A stretch of DNA of 64,000 nt from Branchinecta lynchi (GCA_023053575.1 JAKZAP010000014.1:11682938-11746937); one strand, 5' to 3'; numbered from the stretch's first letter, positions 34,091 to 43,856 are shown. The notes: generated from the sequence alone by a model not told the origin. Numbers and translations are program-made.

Positions 34091-34465
34091 TTAATATTCT
34101 TATTTTCTCGTTGATTTTCTGCTGGGAGTTGAACATCGGTGATCTAGCCACCGCAAATGCGACAATGCTTCCGAATTCACCTTATTCCAGTTCAGAGCCA
34201 CCATACGGTTTAGTTGTCATTATCCCCGATGACCATCACATCGTCAGCGTAGCGAAAGGTGCGAACCCCCGTGAAGACGTAGTTTCGCTCTTCTCTTCAT
34301 ATTTAACAAGTGAAAACTTGTCTCTTCCATAACTTATGGATCTGTTGTACTACCTCTGTGTCATGGATGCTGAAGCGAGGATAATCAAAATAGACAAATC
34401 AACTTGGAGCGCTGAATTGCTATAAGGACAATACTCTATATGACTAAATCCAAAACACGCTAGTG

Positions 34466-34577
34466 ATCCTCAGGAAGAAGGAGTAAGCGACTCAAATCCT
34501 GTGTCAACCAATAACGGCGATCTTTGGGAGCAGATGTGACACAATTTCTGCCTTTCTTCCGCTAGCTACCTGGAGAG
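34466..34577 (+). repeat. Family L repeat, forward copy
   Basis: Reverse complement of 26401-26541, from CTCAGGAAGAAGGAGTAAGC to CTACCTGGAGAGGCC. Confidence 0.6.
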
Positions 34578-35436
34578 GCCGGAGATTTTGCATAGGCAAG
34601 GAGAAATAGTCGTCAAGAGTATTAACTCCTTCAGAGTAATGTTACTACACCACTTAGAAGGTGTTAAGTCACCTACCTTGTGTGAATGTGGTCTTCTTTC
34701 GGTGTACATCCTCTGGCCAGGAACAAGCAACCCTTCCAATACTTGCTCAACAATTAGTCGCTTAATATGATGGGTCATCCGCGAATGAGCATATGGACAG
34801 GTTATTGTACGGTCTGGGATGGAAGATGCCCAATTATAATACTCGGTGTGAGTTGATCACAGCAGAGTTGCAAATAGTCATAGTCATCCTGTTAAAAGTT
34901 CTTCAAAGTCCGACACTAACCTCTGATTTAAGGCTATGACAAACGTTGGGTAGACCCAGATTTTGAAAGCCTACACGAAACGCTGCCTATCCTATACGAA
35001 TGGTGGGTATCCTAACCCAATTAAGTATCGATAATTTGTTGAAACAGAAATCGCCCAACTAAATTTGTTTATTATTTTTATAATGGGCACAGGGTAACCG
35101 GCGTTTGACATGGGCCTTTCCTAACTAGATAGATGTGCCCAACACGAGATTATGAGAAAATAAAGAAGCAACACAGGTTCAGAGGAGAAAGAACAAGGCT
35201 TGCAGAAAAGGTTCTTTCGCCAAGAAAATTGTCAACGGTATTGCAACGAGCAAAACACCTGAAGAGAGCCGCTACCTAACGTGGCATCACGCCGAATACT
35301 AATTAAGCTCCGGCTTTTAAATATAAAACTAACCTAATAATAGAACGCAGAATAAAGAAATAAAGCGCTTACCAGATCATGGTTGAGGGACGTTAACCAG
35401 AATTGCAGACTTATTCTCACTTTCCTCTTCTTCCAG

Positions 35437-35513
35437 ATAAATCAGTGGCTCAGGTGCGACTCCCACAATCCATCACGGGCATCTTTGTGATCTTAATCCT
35501 ATGCTCGTTGTGA
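35437..35513 (+). CDS. Terminal exon with GPI-type hydrophobic tail, Lachesin/DIP-like gene
   Basis: A strong acceptor (TTTCCTCTTCTTCCAG) opens a phase-1 frame that joins the stalk exon as HKSVAQVRLPQSITGIFVIL and ends ILCSL plus a TGA stop (35511-35513). The basic VR followed by about 12 hydrophobic residues right at the C-terminus, with no cytoplasmic tail, is what a GPI-attachment signal looks like; Lachesin and DIPs are GPI-anchored. The frame, phase, acceptor strength and tail agree, but the exon is only 77 coding nt. The anchor site (omega residue) probably lies in the Ser-containing segment just before the tail. Confidence 0.72.
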
Positions 35514-37029
35514 ACAGTGACACCTTAAGACGCGACATATCACGGCGCCTGTGCACAACCGGACGCTCAGTTGTGAATGTGAACCCTTTTTTTTGTCTGC
35601 CTGTGATTTAGTGAGTCAGCTTTACATGCTAGTCAAATTGAACCCTTTCAATACGTTTCTTTTAATATACAGTGCAATATGTGTTTTCTTCGATTCCTGT
35701 AAAATGTGACGGTTTATAGAATACCGAGGAGTTGAGATAAACCCCATCTTAGCTTGTGTTTCATGTCAAAGCTTAATTTTGTCGGCATAAGACCTCTGGG
35801 ATTCAAGGATTACACCTACCCCGGACGGCCTGTTGAGGCGGCGCCCTCCCCCCTCCGGCGAATTTTTTAGTATGTGATGATAAGTAAAAGTATGGAATAC
35901 TTTCATTCAACTGGGATAATCTTAGGTAGTGGTATCCAGTAGCAGCCAGTTTTGACATAGTAGCATGTATACTGTCAGAAGTACAGTACGGACGAACTAT
36001 TGGGATGTTATCTGTTGGATTTTGTAGAATTTATACACCGCAGCCATTGACAGGAAAAGCCGAAAAACCACCGAAAAGCATATTATGATTTTTCCAACGG
36101 CCACGATGACAAACAAAAAAGTAAGGGTGTTTTTTCGGCTCTTCTTGTATAGGCTACATAACTTGTTAACGTGTAACACTTGAAAAACGTAGCAGCTAGC
36201 ATTCTGTGTAATCTGTTGTGAAACTTCTAAGGTGTTGTGGCATCAGTTACTGCTGCGTTGGACTATAGCTTACAACTAATAAATACAACTAACTTTCCAT
36301 CGGGCCGGGCTTAAACTTCTGAATTAAATTGATTAGTTAACTATAAGCGGAGGAGCAAGTCGGAAATGGCGGCAAACTGATGACTGAACTTGTTCCGCAA
36401 TTATCGAAGCCTTGTCTTTCTTGAGCGTGGTTTTGTTTACTTCTAAATAAAATATGGTTTATTTTCAAATAAATTCGCAACAAACTTTCCGTTCAAAATA
36501 TTTGTCATGTATTGTCTCAACCTTGCCACCTCTACAAACCCTGAGCATGCACTTTCCTATAGTGGAATACTCCGAATACTGATTGCCGTAACTTCGAGCT
36601 TACACCCCTAAGATGGGATCAGAAACAGAAAATTAAACGCGAGATGTTTGTAACAATTTTAGAACCTACAAGTCCAAAGTATCTAGAGATTCTCTAAAAC
36701 TCAAAATATCCCAAGTAAGTCCTGTTCCTACCCCTGTTTTCGACTGGTAAAATAATTAACAAGTTCAAAACGATATCATGCAAACTTAAAGAGCCGTTAC
36801 ATTTCTTTCGCAATCAAGTCTGTCGTGTTTTTTTTCTAACACCTGCATGATACGACACGATTACAATTTATCAGGTATTTCTTTTTGGCACATGAAAGGA
36901 GTTAGTACTCCAAATCCAGGTCAGACCCAAGTGTATTGCGGTTTCCGAACGGACCCCCTTTCCATCCCGTCCAGACAGCCTGCCTCAGCTCAAGACTGTG
37001 AAGTGTGAAACCTAATTTCCTTTGTAACA
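35514..37029. other. Intergenic/3' UTR interval between convergent genes
   Basis: Two genes end tail to tail here. There is no coding signal. AATAAA occurs on the + strand at 36278, 36446 and 36468, and TTTATT (AATAAA on the - strand) at 36458-36463. The sequence is AT-rich. Confidence 0.6.
36446..36473. terminator. Bidirectional poly(A) signal cluster
   Basis: AATAAA at 36446-36451 and 36468-36473 (+) and TTTATT at 36458-36463 (-) lie within 28 bp. They could serve the Ig gene on + and the last lola 3' exon on -. A similar 26-bp word recurs at about 46681, so the cluster may be repeat-derived. Confidence 0.45.
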
Positions 37030-37241
37030 CTAAAGATCTAAAGGCCATCCTTCAGACCATCCATGTGTGCGCATGTGCTTCAACATATTGCCCTTGATAT
37101 GGAATCGACGCCCACACTGGTGGCACCGAAATTTCGGGTCGATTCCGCACTGGTACCTCTGGTGAGCTATGAGGTTCCTCTTGTATGAGTATCGTCGGTT
37201 GCATCTGCTGCATGTGAACATTTTTACTACACCATCACCAC
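37030..37241 (-). CDS. lola: lola-like alternative 3' exon 9 (zinc-finger pair)
   Basis: The acceptor TGCTTCTAG is followed by 212 nt (2 + 70 codons with stop). Joined to the constant exon it reads GGDGVVKMFTCSRCNRRYSY, giving finger 1 C-X2-C-X12-H-X4-C (C2HC), a GIDPKFRC linker, then finger 2 C-X2-C-X12-H-X3-H. The tail is short (GWSEGWPLDL). It is the most distal isoform, and its transcript must end in the 35.5-37.0 kb interval. The C2HC plus C2H2 pair is the standard lola isoform DNA-binding unit. Confidence 0.88.
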
Positions 37242-38158
37242 CTAGAAGCAGGAAGTATTATCAAGAACCATCCACCAAGTTAGAGGAGTTAAAACACCAG
37301 AAAAGTCAAATGCGGCTTATTAAAAGCGACAGGTTTCTCCCATGCAAATACAGCGTTAGGCTACGGTCAGAAACTGAATTTGGTTTAAGACCACTGTAGG
37401 TCGTTTCAAAGCGTCAGGTTCCCAGAAACGCAGTGCTTCCCCAAATCTCCGCTCCATTGAAGTTCGAACAACTGTTTTATTAGCTACTGGATAGGAACGG
37501 ATTAATTTGTTGTTGAGGCTACACTTGACTTTTCTAAGGTGATTCTAGACGAGCAGATGCAACACAAATCTACAAAAGCACCTTAATAATAAAACAGAAT
37601 GCTTGTGTAAGAAGTACCATGGCTACACGACTACTAAGTGGCGTTAAACTGTACAAAGGATAAACCAACACCAGACTGAAACCATCTGACACAAGGGAAA
37701 CATGTGACGTAACGTCAGCTGTATAATTCCACATCACCACTGCAGCCGCTAATCAAGTTAATGAACACTAAAAAGCTGGAGTAAAAGTAGTGCGGTCATT
37801 CACTTCTGAACGAAAGTGAAAGCTCGACCATTAAAAAGTAAAAAAGCAGTAACCATCACCATGTAGCTGATCGGTGTATAGAAACTAACGATACCATGTA
37901 GCTCCAGGGTCCGGATCACCATCCTGGTTCAACGGCTATGTGACGTCTACTCCGCGAATCATTCACAAAATAACTATTCCATAGAAATTTTTGTTCCGGA
38001 GGTTTCCATGGCACACCGATTTCTTTTTAGAAAAAAAAATCCCTTATGTATTGTATTTTTAGTCAGGTAGTGCTGGTGGATATGAACAACTAGTTTTATT
38101 ATCAATCTAGATTCGCATAATTAATAAAAACAGAAACAGGCGAGGAATCACGACGGAA
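37242..38158. other. Spacer between alternative exons 8 and 9
   Basis: 917 bp with no finger motif found on either strand. TTTATT at 38095-38100, 59 bp beyond the exon 8 stop, is a probable poly(A) signal on the - strand. Confidence 0.55.
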
Positions 38159-38424
38159 TTACAGGACACCCTTGTTTCGCATCGAGTCTGGATTTAGCGG
38201 ACAAACAAGAGATAGATGTCGCATCATTTGGTCTTTTCGTTTAAACGGCCTTCGGCACTGCGGACACTGAAATTGCGGGGTGACGCCACACTCGAACTTG
38301 ACGTGGTTTCTGAGGCTCGCGTAATGTCTATACGACTTATCGCATTTGGGACACTGATGTCTCACAACTGGGGAGCCGTAGTGCAAGAGTACTTTCGCGG
38401 ATGAGACCTCGTTCAATGGTTGCT
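38159..38424 (-). CDS. lola: lola-like alternative 3' exon 8 (zinc-finger pair)
   Basis: The acceptor TTCTTTGTTCCAG is followed by 266 nt. The joined frame begins EQPLNEVSSAKVLLHYGSPV, then finger 1 C-X2-C-X12-H-X4-C, the linker GVTPQFQC, and finger 2 C-X2-C-X12-H-X4-C, which uses Cys as last ligand. The C-terminus is LNPDSMRNKGVL. The acceptor starts right after the stop codon of exon 7, only 13 nt away, so the two exons are packed head to tail. A poly(A) signal lies at 38100-38095. Confidence 0.9.
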
Positions 38425-38437
38425 CTGGAACAAAGAA

Positions 38438-38733
38438 TTACACTTCAGACATGTAATTGAACTGAGGTACGTACTCCCCCGAAGGCCAAGACCGTTCACC
38501 GTGGCATATGACATGCTCTTGAGTTGGGGTCTCGACTTGATGCGTTCTCCGGAGATGTTTGTTAACATTTGGAATGCACGTGAACCTTCGGTGGCATAAG
38601 GAACATTCCAGTTTGGGGAGGGATCCACACCGATAGCGTTGGTGATCTTTCAAGCCCTTCAAATAGGTATAAGTGGCAGGGCATCTTGTACAGCAGTATC
38701 TTCTGTCAATGAACCGGTAAGACGGATTTTCAT
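38438..38733 (-). CDS. lola: lola-like alternative 3' exon 7 (zinc-finger pair)
   Basis: The acceptor GGTCTTTTTCCAG is followed by 296 nt. The joined frame starts DENPSYRFIDRRYCCTRCPA. Finger 1 is C-X2-C-X12-H-X4-C and finger 2 C-X2-C-X12-H-X4-H, joined by GSLPKLEC. A roughly 30-residue polar tail ends FNYMSEV. No poly(A) signal lies between its stop and exon 8, so its mRNA probably runs through exon 8 as 3' UTR. Confidence 0.9.
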
Positions 38734-38859
38734 CTGGAAAAAGACCACCCGGGTGAGAATCCAGCTAGATCACGGGACAAGACTTTTTAAAAATCGCTTA
38801 TATTGTTTAAATAATAACAGGAATGTTTAGTTTACAATTTGAACCGTAACCAGAATGAT

Positions 38860-39125
38860 TTAAACAGGTGTGAGTTGCGCGGCTCCGATAGTGCAAACTT
38901 TTTCGTGCTGCTTCATATTATCACTTCGTTTGAATGGTCTTTCACAGAACCGACACTGATACCGGGGCTTAACGCCGCAAATATAGCGCCTGTGCTTGTA
39001 ATATGTCCCCATGTTAGCTAGTATGCCGTTGCATTTGACGCAGATCACTTTCCCATCTTCTGTGAAGCTGGGCGGCAATGTCTCTTCTAAAGCACGGAAA
39101 GCAGCAGCGGTTATGTACTGGGAAT
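38860..39125 (-). CDS. lola: lola-like alternative 3' exon 6 (zinc-finger pair)
   Basis: The acceptor GTTTTATTTCAG is followed by 266 nt. The joined frame begins DSQYITAAAFRALEETLPPS, then finger 1 C-X2-C-X12-H-X4-C (starting CVKCNGIL), the linker GVKPRYQC, and finger 2 C-X2-C-X12-H-X3-C. The C-terminus is IGAAQLTPV. Finger 1 has GILANMGTYY where most lola fingers have an aromatic and basic stretch, so its DNA contacts may be unusual. Confidence 0.88.
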
Positions 39126-39325
39126 CTGAAATAAAACAACCCTTCAGACACGATGTCGGCTCTGCCAGATCCCACCACCGGTGCCGAAAACCGAACCGAC
39201 CGTGGAAATGAACTCGTTCGCCATACTGTAGAGCGTCATGTGTCAGTGAAACATGTTTATTCAAAAATAGAGCACTTCCAGATAATTACGAATAGAGAGA
39301 AATATTACCAGTACTTTCCCGCGAG

Positions 39326-39627
39326 CTAAGGGTTCGAGGACGGCCCTGGTTTAGTCAAATTTGTATCTTCGGAGGAAGGACCTTTACAGTGTCTATAATG
39401 TCGTGTAAGGTTGTCTTTCCTGTTAAAACCTTTACGACAGTGTCCACACACGTGAAGCTGTTGGTTAAACAAGGCACTCCCGCACTTATAGCTCAGTTGG
39501 TGCCGCCTCAGTAAACATCTTTCTTTGAAAGAAACGTTGCACTTTATGCAGTCATATCTTTTCTCTTGTTCTTGAACTACACCACTTAATAAGTCATGGA
39601 TGGCAAACTGGTATGTGGACTCGCGTC
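39326..39627 (-). CDS. lola: lola-like alternative 3' exon 5 (zinc-finger pair)
   Basis: The acceptor AATCTCTTCTTGCAG is followed by 302 nt, the longest variable exon (100 residues after joining). It opens GRESTYQFAIHDLLSGVVQE before finger 1, C-X2-C-X12-H-X5-C, one residue longer than usual at the end. Finger 2 is C-X2-C-X12-H-X3-C after a longer linker (GSALFNQQLHVC). A Pro/Ser tail ends GPSSNP. A probable poly(A) signal is TTTATT at 39256-39261. Confidence 0.88.
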
Positions 39628-39772
39628 CTGCAAGAAGAGATTTTAACTGAGGACACCAGGGAAGTGCGCTGTTCACTACACGCAGTCACAGCCGTGATTT
39701 AGGCTCAAACATTCTCTTTACTTAAGCCTCCCTCTCAACATTCACAACTAGGATTTGACCGAAAGGTCTTGT

Positions 39773-39945
39773 CTATATAACTAAATGATGATCATAGCGA
39801 ATGTGTCGCCTCATACTGCGAACATATTTGAAAATTCTAGTGCAATGAGGACACTGAAACGAAGCTTCAAAGCCACAGTGATGCAAGTGCTGACGCATAT
39901 TTTTCTTATACTTGTAAAGCCTGCCGCAACGGTCGCAAGGGAAAC
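39773..39945 (-). CDS. lola: lola-like alternative 3' exon 4 (short zinc-finger pair)
   Basis: This small exon is 173 nt (2 + 57 codons with the TAG stop at 39775-39773) after the acceptor AAATCTTTTTAG. The joined frame opens GFPCDRCGRLYKYKKNMRQH, giving finger 1 C-X2-C-X12-H-X4-C, then GFEASFQC and finger 2 C-X2-C-X12-H-X4-H. It ends a few residues later in HHLVI. It has almost no extra sequence beyond the finger pair. Phase, acceptor and ligand spacing all agree, so it is likely real despite its size. Confidence 0.88.
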
Positions 39946-40448
39946 CTAAAAAGATTTAAACTGCAGTCGGCAATCAACACGTGTCCCGTAATCTAACCTC
40001 CTTTCACGCTTTTCGACCCTATCACAAATACTGCAAGTGGGAGGTGCTGTACAAGCCCTCCTGTTGGGACGCACACTTTTGTCCTCTAGGTATTCCTTGT
40101 ATTGTGCGTGCAGCGTGGAAGTCTTTCTTAAGGATGTCATGGAACTTACAGGTCTTCACAACTATGTAACGTGCAGAGTACTGTCCAACCCACGAAAACT
40201 AACCAAAAATAGCACTGTTGACCTTGCATCAATCGCAAGCGTTAGAATTTGAGATAGCCATAGAGCCCTGCAATGTAATGCTAGATGAAGAGGCCAGGCG
40301 ATGAATTGGTTGCTTCCCAGCGGAGATAGTCGATTTCGATGTTTAACCAAACGAATCTTCTGTATTTCTAACAATAAACCAGATAATAACAAAAACACAT
40401 ATTGCAAAACATGATTGTCTAAAACTTATTCTTTTGGCTTTAACGAAC

Positions 40449-40744
40449 TTATGGTATATTATTATTGATCCCTACTTCATCCGCATCGTTGGGATTGCTA
40501 TAGTGCGCAAGTGCCTCCATGATTTCCTTAGTGTGACACTTATTTAAATGATCTCTTAGTTTGTCCTTCCGGGAAAACATTTTCGGGCAATAGAAACATT
40601 TCAATGATGGCTCAACTCCGCACTCCGTCCTCCGATGTCGCGTCAGGTTATTAGGATACTTGTAGACTTTATTGCAAACTTCACACTTGTAGCCTTCTGA
40701 TTTCAAATATCGTTTTCTTGGAGGCGAGACGTGCAACAGGATCT
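40449..40744 (-). CDS. lola: lola-like alternative 3' exon 3 (zinc-finger pair)
   Basis: The acceptor CATTATTCCAG is followed by 296 nt. It begins EILLHVSPPRKRYLKSEGYK, then finger 1 C-X2-C-X12-H-X4-C, the linker GVEPSLKC, and finger 2 C-X2-C-X12-H-X4-H. A tail of about 27 residues is acidic and polar and ends VGINNNIP. The PPRKR segment before the fingers could add a basic contact or nuclear signal. Confidence 0.9.
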
Positions 40745-41164
40745 CTGGAATAATGATTCAAGACTGTATTAACCAAAATTAAGTTTACAAAACATGTATA
40801 TACTTAACTTACATCAAGGGTACCGTACACGACTAGAGCTGGCAGTTCCGTGCCAGCCCTCAGATCCTAACTAAAGACGCGTACAGGTTCAGATCATTTC
40901 AGCCAAGTGCCACTGAGCTAAGTAATATAAGGGTACAGACAACAGTTGCGAGGGAATTTTTCGAGGATTAAATGAGCTAAATATATTAGTGCTTTAAACA
41001 AATTAGCTTAAGGGGGTTGGGATGTGGTCCCTTTTAAACACTTTCAGAATTTCAGGTGCATGATCACGAGATTTTGCGATGATTCGCTGGAAAGCCGGGA
41101 TCTTTGATGCCAGAAGTTTATTATCAGCCAATGAGATACGGTCAGATATTGACGATGTGAAATT

Positions 41165-41370
41165 TTACAGGTTTAAGGGTGGGTGATTATGTTCTTTTTT
41201 GCCTCTGGAAAAGCGTATGTTGTCGTTCTGCACAGATAAGCGCGCAGCGCAACCTAGCCTATACTTTTTGGCACAGCGGAAATACTGAACCCCAGATTTT
41301 CTATCAGTTCTATCTCTTCTGTACTCGTGACCGTCGTGGCGAAGACGCATTCGCAATTTCTCCGACTCAG
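41165..41370 (-). CDS. lola: lola-like alternative 3' exon 2 encoding a FLYWCH finger
   Basis: The acceptor ATGTTCTAG is followed by 206 nt. The joined frame starts AESEKLRMRLRHDGHEYRRD and continues to GVQYFRCAKKYRLGCAARLS and then GKKEHNHPP. The pattern G-x-x-Y, aromatic-R-C, C-x-A and a final H-x-H is that of a FLYWCH zinc finger, with YF at the usual tryptophan position. FLYWCH modules are known as the variable exons of mod(mdg4), another BTB gene. Here one sits in a series of C2H2-type exons and is phase-compatible with the same BTB donor. AATAAA lies at 41122-41117 on the - strand, 43 nt past the stop. Confidence 0.85.
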
Positions 41371-42211
41371 CTAGAACATTTGAAAACGATCAGATATTTT
41401 GCTAGGACGAGACAAAGCTAACGTTGTACACACAAAGAGAGGGATATTAAGGTGTATCCTAACGATCACTTTTAGTAATTTTTTTTCTTTCAAGATCACT
41501 GTTTATTATTTCTGATACTTTTATATTTTCCAGTCGAATTGTAGTACACACAAACCTTCAGAAGGCGTCTTTGCTTTTGCGATCCTGGAATTTAAGATAT
41601 TAAAAGCGATTTACTGATTTTTTTCTTCTTTCAAGTCTTCCGTTGAGCCACTACTACAGTGAGCGTAAAGGACAGCTGTCAGCCAACTTTCACCGTCTCT
41701 ATTTTTTAATCCAAAGACAAGCTCTGGACGAAAAGAACTGGGAAGTCACAGCTCGTTGGAGCTTGAGCGCTACGGCGTGAAAACGGAAAAAGGGGTAAAA
41801 ACAAAGGCAGGTGTGTTCTATATTCATTATATCTACATATTTACACAGGATTACATTTTAAGTTTGATCTGTTGTATTTTTTTTTTAATAGGCACTCCTT
41901 CAACCCAAACTGACCGCGACCGCATGACGGCGCCAAACGGAAAAGTCTCTAAGATTTTATTCCAGCGATATTTCCGCCATCTTGACAAGAGTCCTGATTC
42001 GGCCATAGCTAGTAATATCAACCTGCTATAGGGGATTTGCTGTAGTCTATAAGTCCATTTAGCTAAGCTTCATCTGTTTAACATAATCAAGTAGGCTATC
42101 ACAGCTTTGTCGGCCACTGGCAAACTATAACGTAATTTTCCTTTGGGATTTCTTTAATTCCAGGATCGGAAAAAATAGTTAAGTGTGACAAAAAGAGCGA
42201 TGGAATACGCC
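41371..42211. other. Spacer between alternative exons 1 and 2
   Basis: 841 bp with no finger motif. TTTATT at 41957-41962 may be the poly(A) signal of exon 1. Confidence 0.5.
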
Positions 42212-42417
42212 TTATGGTTGATCATTCAAGCTTTGTTGTATCTGGTATCCCTTGCTCAGGTGGCACTTCATATGGCGCTTCAAATGATAATTCCTCTTAT
42301 ACGTGCATTCACACATGTTACACGAAAATTTCCTTTCTGTGCAATCTAGCATAAGATGGCGCTTGAGACTCGAAGCTTTTTCATAAACTCGTTGGCACCG
42401 GTGACACATAAACGTAC
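42212..42417 (-). CDS. lola: lola-like alternative 3' exon 1 (zinc-finger pair)
   Basis: The acceptor AATGCTTTTAG is followed by 206 nt. It reads GTFMCHRCQRVYEKASSLKR, with finger 1 C-X2-C-X12-H-X4-C. TERKFSC then leads into finger 2 C-X2-C-X12-H-X3-H, and the tail is Gln/Ser-rich (YQIQQSLNDQP). It is the variable exon closest to the constant region, 4.9 kb downstream of the donor. Confidence 0.9.
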
Positions 42418-42780
42418 CTAAAAGCATTAAATCCTCAGGAACAGGTATTTAAATCTAGTAGAGTATTAAATTGTACGTTTCTTTCGCTGCAAATTTGCAA
42501 GACGTTTCGAGCAGTTTCAAGGAGAAAGTTTGGGTCAATGTCCCTGCGACGGCAAAAACATCACGCAACTGAGGAAAGTTGAGTAGCAACGCGGTAAAGT
42601 ATATCGGAATAATCGTTGACATTGCTGGATGGTTAGAAAACTGCCCTGGTTAATACTAACTAATATAAGTATTCCTTCAGCCCAAGCCGAATGATAATAA
42701 TGTTTGAAAGTGTTGAACATATCAGAGACCGCAAACGCAATTTTTTACTTTTAAATACGGCCAAAAGAGTATCCTTGCCA

Positions 42781-43856
42781 AACAAGACCAAAGGTTTCGG
42801 TGGGATCCCAAAAATTCAATATCTGATCCAGACAACTGGGTCTTGTCTTAGCCAGATCCAGTAATCGCCAGACTCCTTGAACACTTTTACAATTAAAATT
42901 CAGAAACAGATTAAGGCCAAATAGCTAGTCATCTGAGAAACCCAAGTTCAGATATGGATTCAGCATCCCTATAAGTCATATCTGTTTTGACGAAAACTTC
43001 CTGCCACTTCTGCCAATTTCCTGGTTTCGGCCGAACTCCAGAACTACTTGTCCGGCGAAAAAAGAAAGCTCAAAAACGAACTCAGGGTATCTTCTTTCCC
43101 CAATAATGAACATCTAATCAACTTCAAATAAAATTTAACTTATAACAAATTTTCCGACTCCAGCCGGATTCCGGGCGAACTATATTTCCGGGTAAAATAT
43201 GATTGTCAAACACGGATTTAGCATCTCTTCTTACCCTTAAATCGGTTACCTAATCAACTAGGCCGGATTGGGGGGGAACTACATGTACAGGTAGAAAAAT
43301 TTTTCACAGACGTGTTCAGCATGTCTTCTTGCCCTAAATCGAACATCTAATCAACTCCAAATAAAACTTTTAATTTTAACAAACTTTCCGGTTTGGGCCG
43401 GATTACGGACGAACTACTTGTCCGTCGAGAAAATGGTTTTCACCATCGTCCTCAACATGCCTTCCTACCCCTTAAATCGAACATTTAATCAACTTCAAAT
43501 AAAACTTTTACTTTTAACAAACTTTCCGGTTTTGGCCAGATTCCGGGCGTACTACTTGTCCGATGACAAAATGGTTTTCACCATCGTGTTCAGCATGTCT
43601 TCTTACCCCGTAATCGACTATCGAATTAGCTGTTTCAAAACATTTTGTTTGCCCCTTAATTTGAATCCCCTCCCCCACCCCTAAATGTGGGGCTACAAAG
43701 CCCATCTACGAAATTGACTGGTCCGACGACCCAACGAATCCTCACACCAAGTTTCATCAAAATATCTCATTCCCTTCGAGAGTTATCGTGCTTACAGACG
43801 GACAACTTTTGCGATGTCATAGGTATCCCTCCACTTACGTTTTGGGATCCCAAAAA
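42781..43856 (+). mobile_element. Family A element, copy A5 (full length)
   Basis: 1,076 bp from AACAAGACCAAAGG to CGTTTTGGGATCCCAAAAA. The core units AACTTTCCGG start at 43382 and 43519 (137-bp period). The conserved right end has TTCGAGAGTTATCGTGCTTA and CGGACAACTTTTGCGATGTC. It sits in the lola intron on the opposite strand. Confidence 0.75.

Larger units (their letters stand above)
24386..35436. other. Repeat-rich intron (11.1 kb)
   Basis: The intron lies between the stalk and terminal exons. It includes MITE J, F2, F3, L repeats, H2 and H3, K1 with B3 nested, and the hAT-like element. Stretches at about 26820-29160 and 34590-35430 contain no gene or repeat that I recognise. Confidence 0.65.
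519..35513 (+). other. Lachesin/DIP-like Ig-superfamily gene, 3' part (gene span)
   Basis: Four exons in one strand and one reading phase form the 3' half of an Ig cell-adhesion gene: 519-644, 17265-17555, 24245-24385 and 35437-35513. Every junction is phase 1, with AG acceptors and GT donors, so the exons join without frame loss. Joined, they give the end of Ig2, a complete Ig3, an acidic linker and a hydrophobic C-terminus. Ig2 and Ig3 resemble the Lachesin and DIP (Dpr-interacting protein) families of arthropods, which are GPI-anchored neuronal surface proteins with three Ig domains. The signal peptide, Ig1 and the first half of Ig2 lie upstream of the window. Which member of the family this is cannot be decided here. 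The introns are large and repeat-filled. The gene ends tail to tail with the lola-like gene. Confidence 0.8.

Noticed and set aside
34084..34332. 82-codon frame on + between stalk and terminal exon of the Ig gene
   Set aside because: It starts inside the end of TTAA element F3. No phase-1 acceptor joins it convincingly to the gene.
34566..34778. 70-codon frame on - (and 60 codons on +)
   Set aside because: Protein-like in feel (RRPHSHKVGDLTP) but unrecognised, both strands are open, and it starts in the family L flank.
39946..40140. 64-codon frame on - with a CSIC motif, upstream of alternative exon 4
   Set aside because: The CxxC pair has no following histidines at finger spacing, and the frame overlaps the exon 4 acceptor; it is intronic for exon 4.
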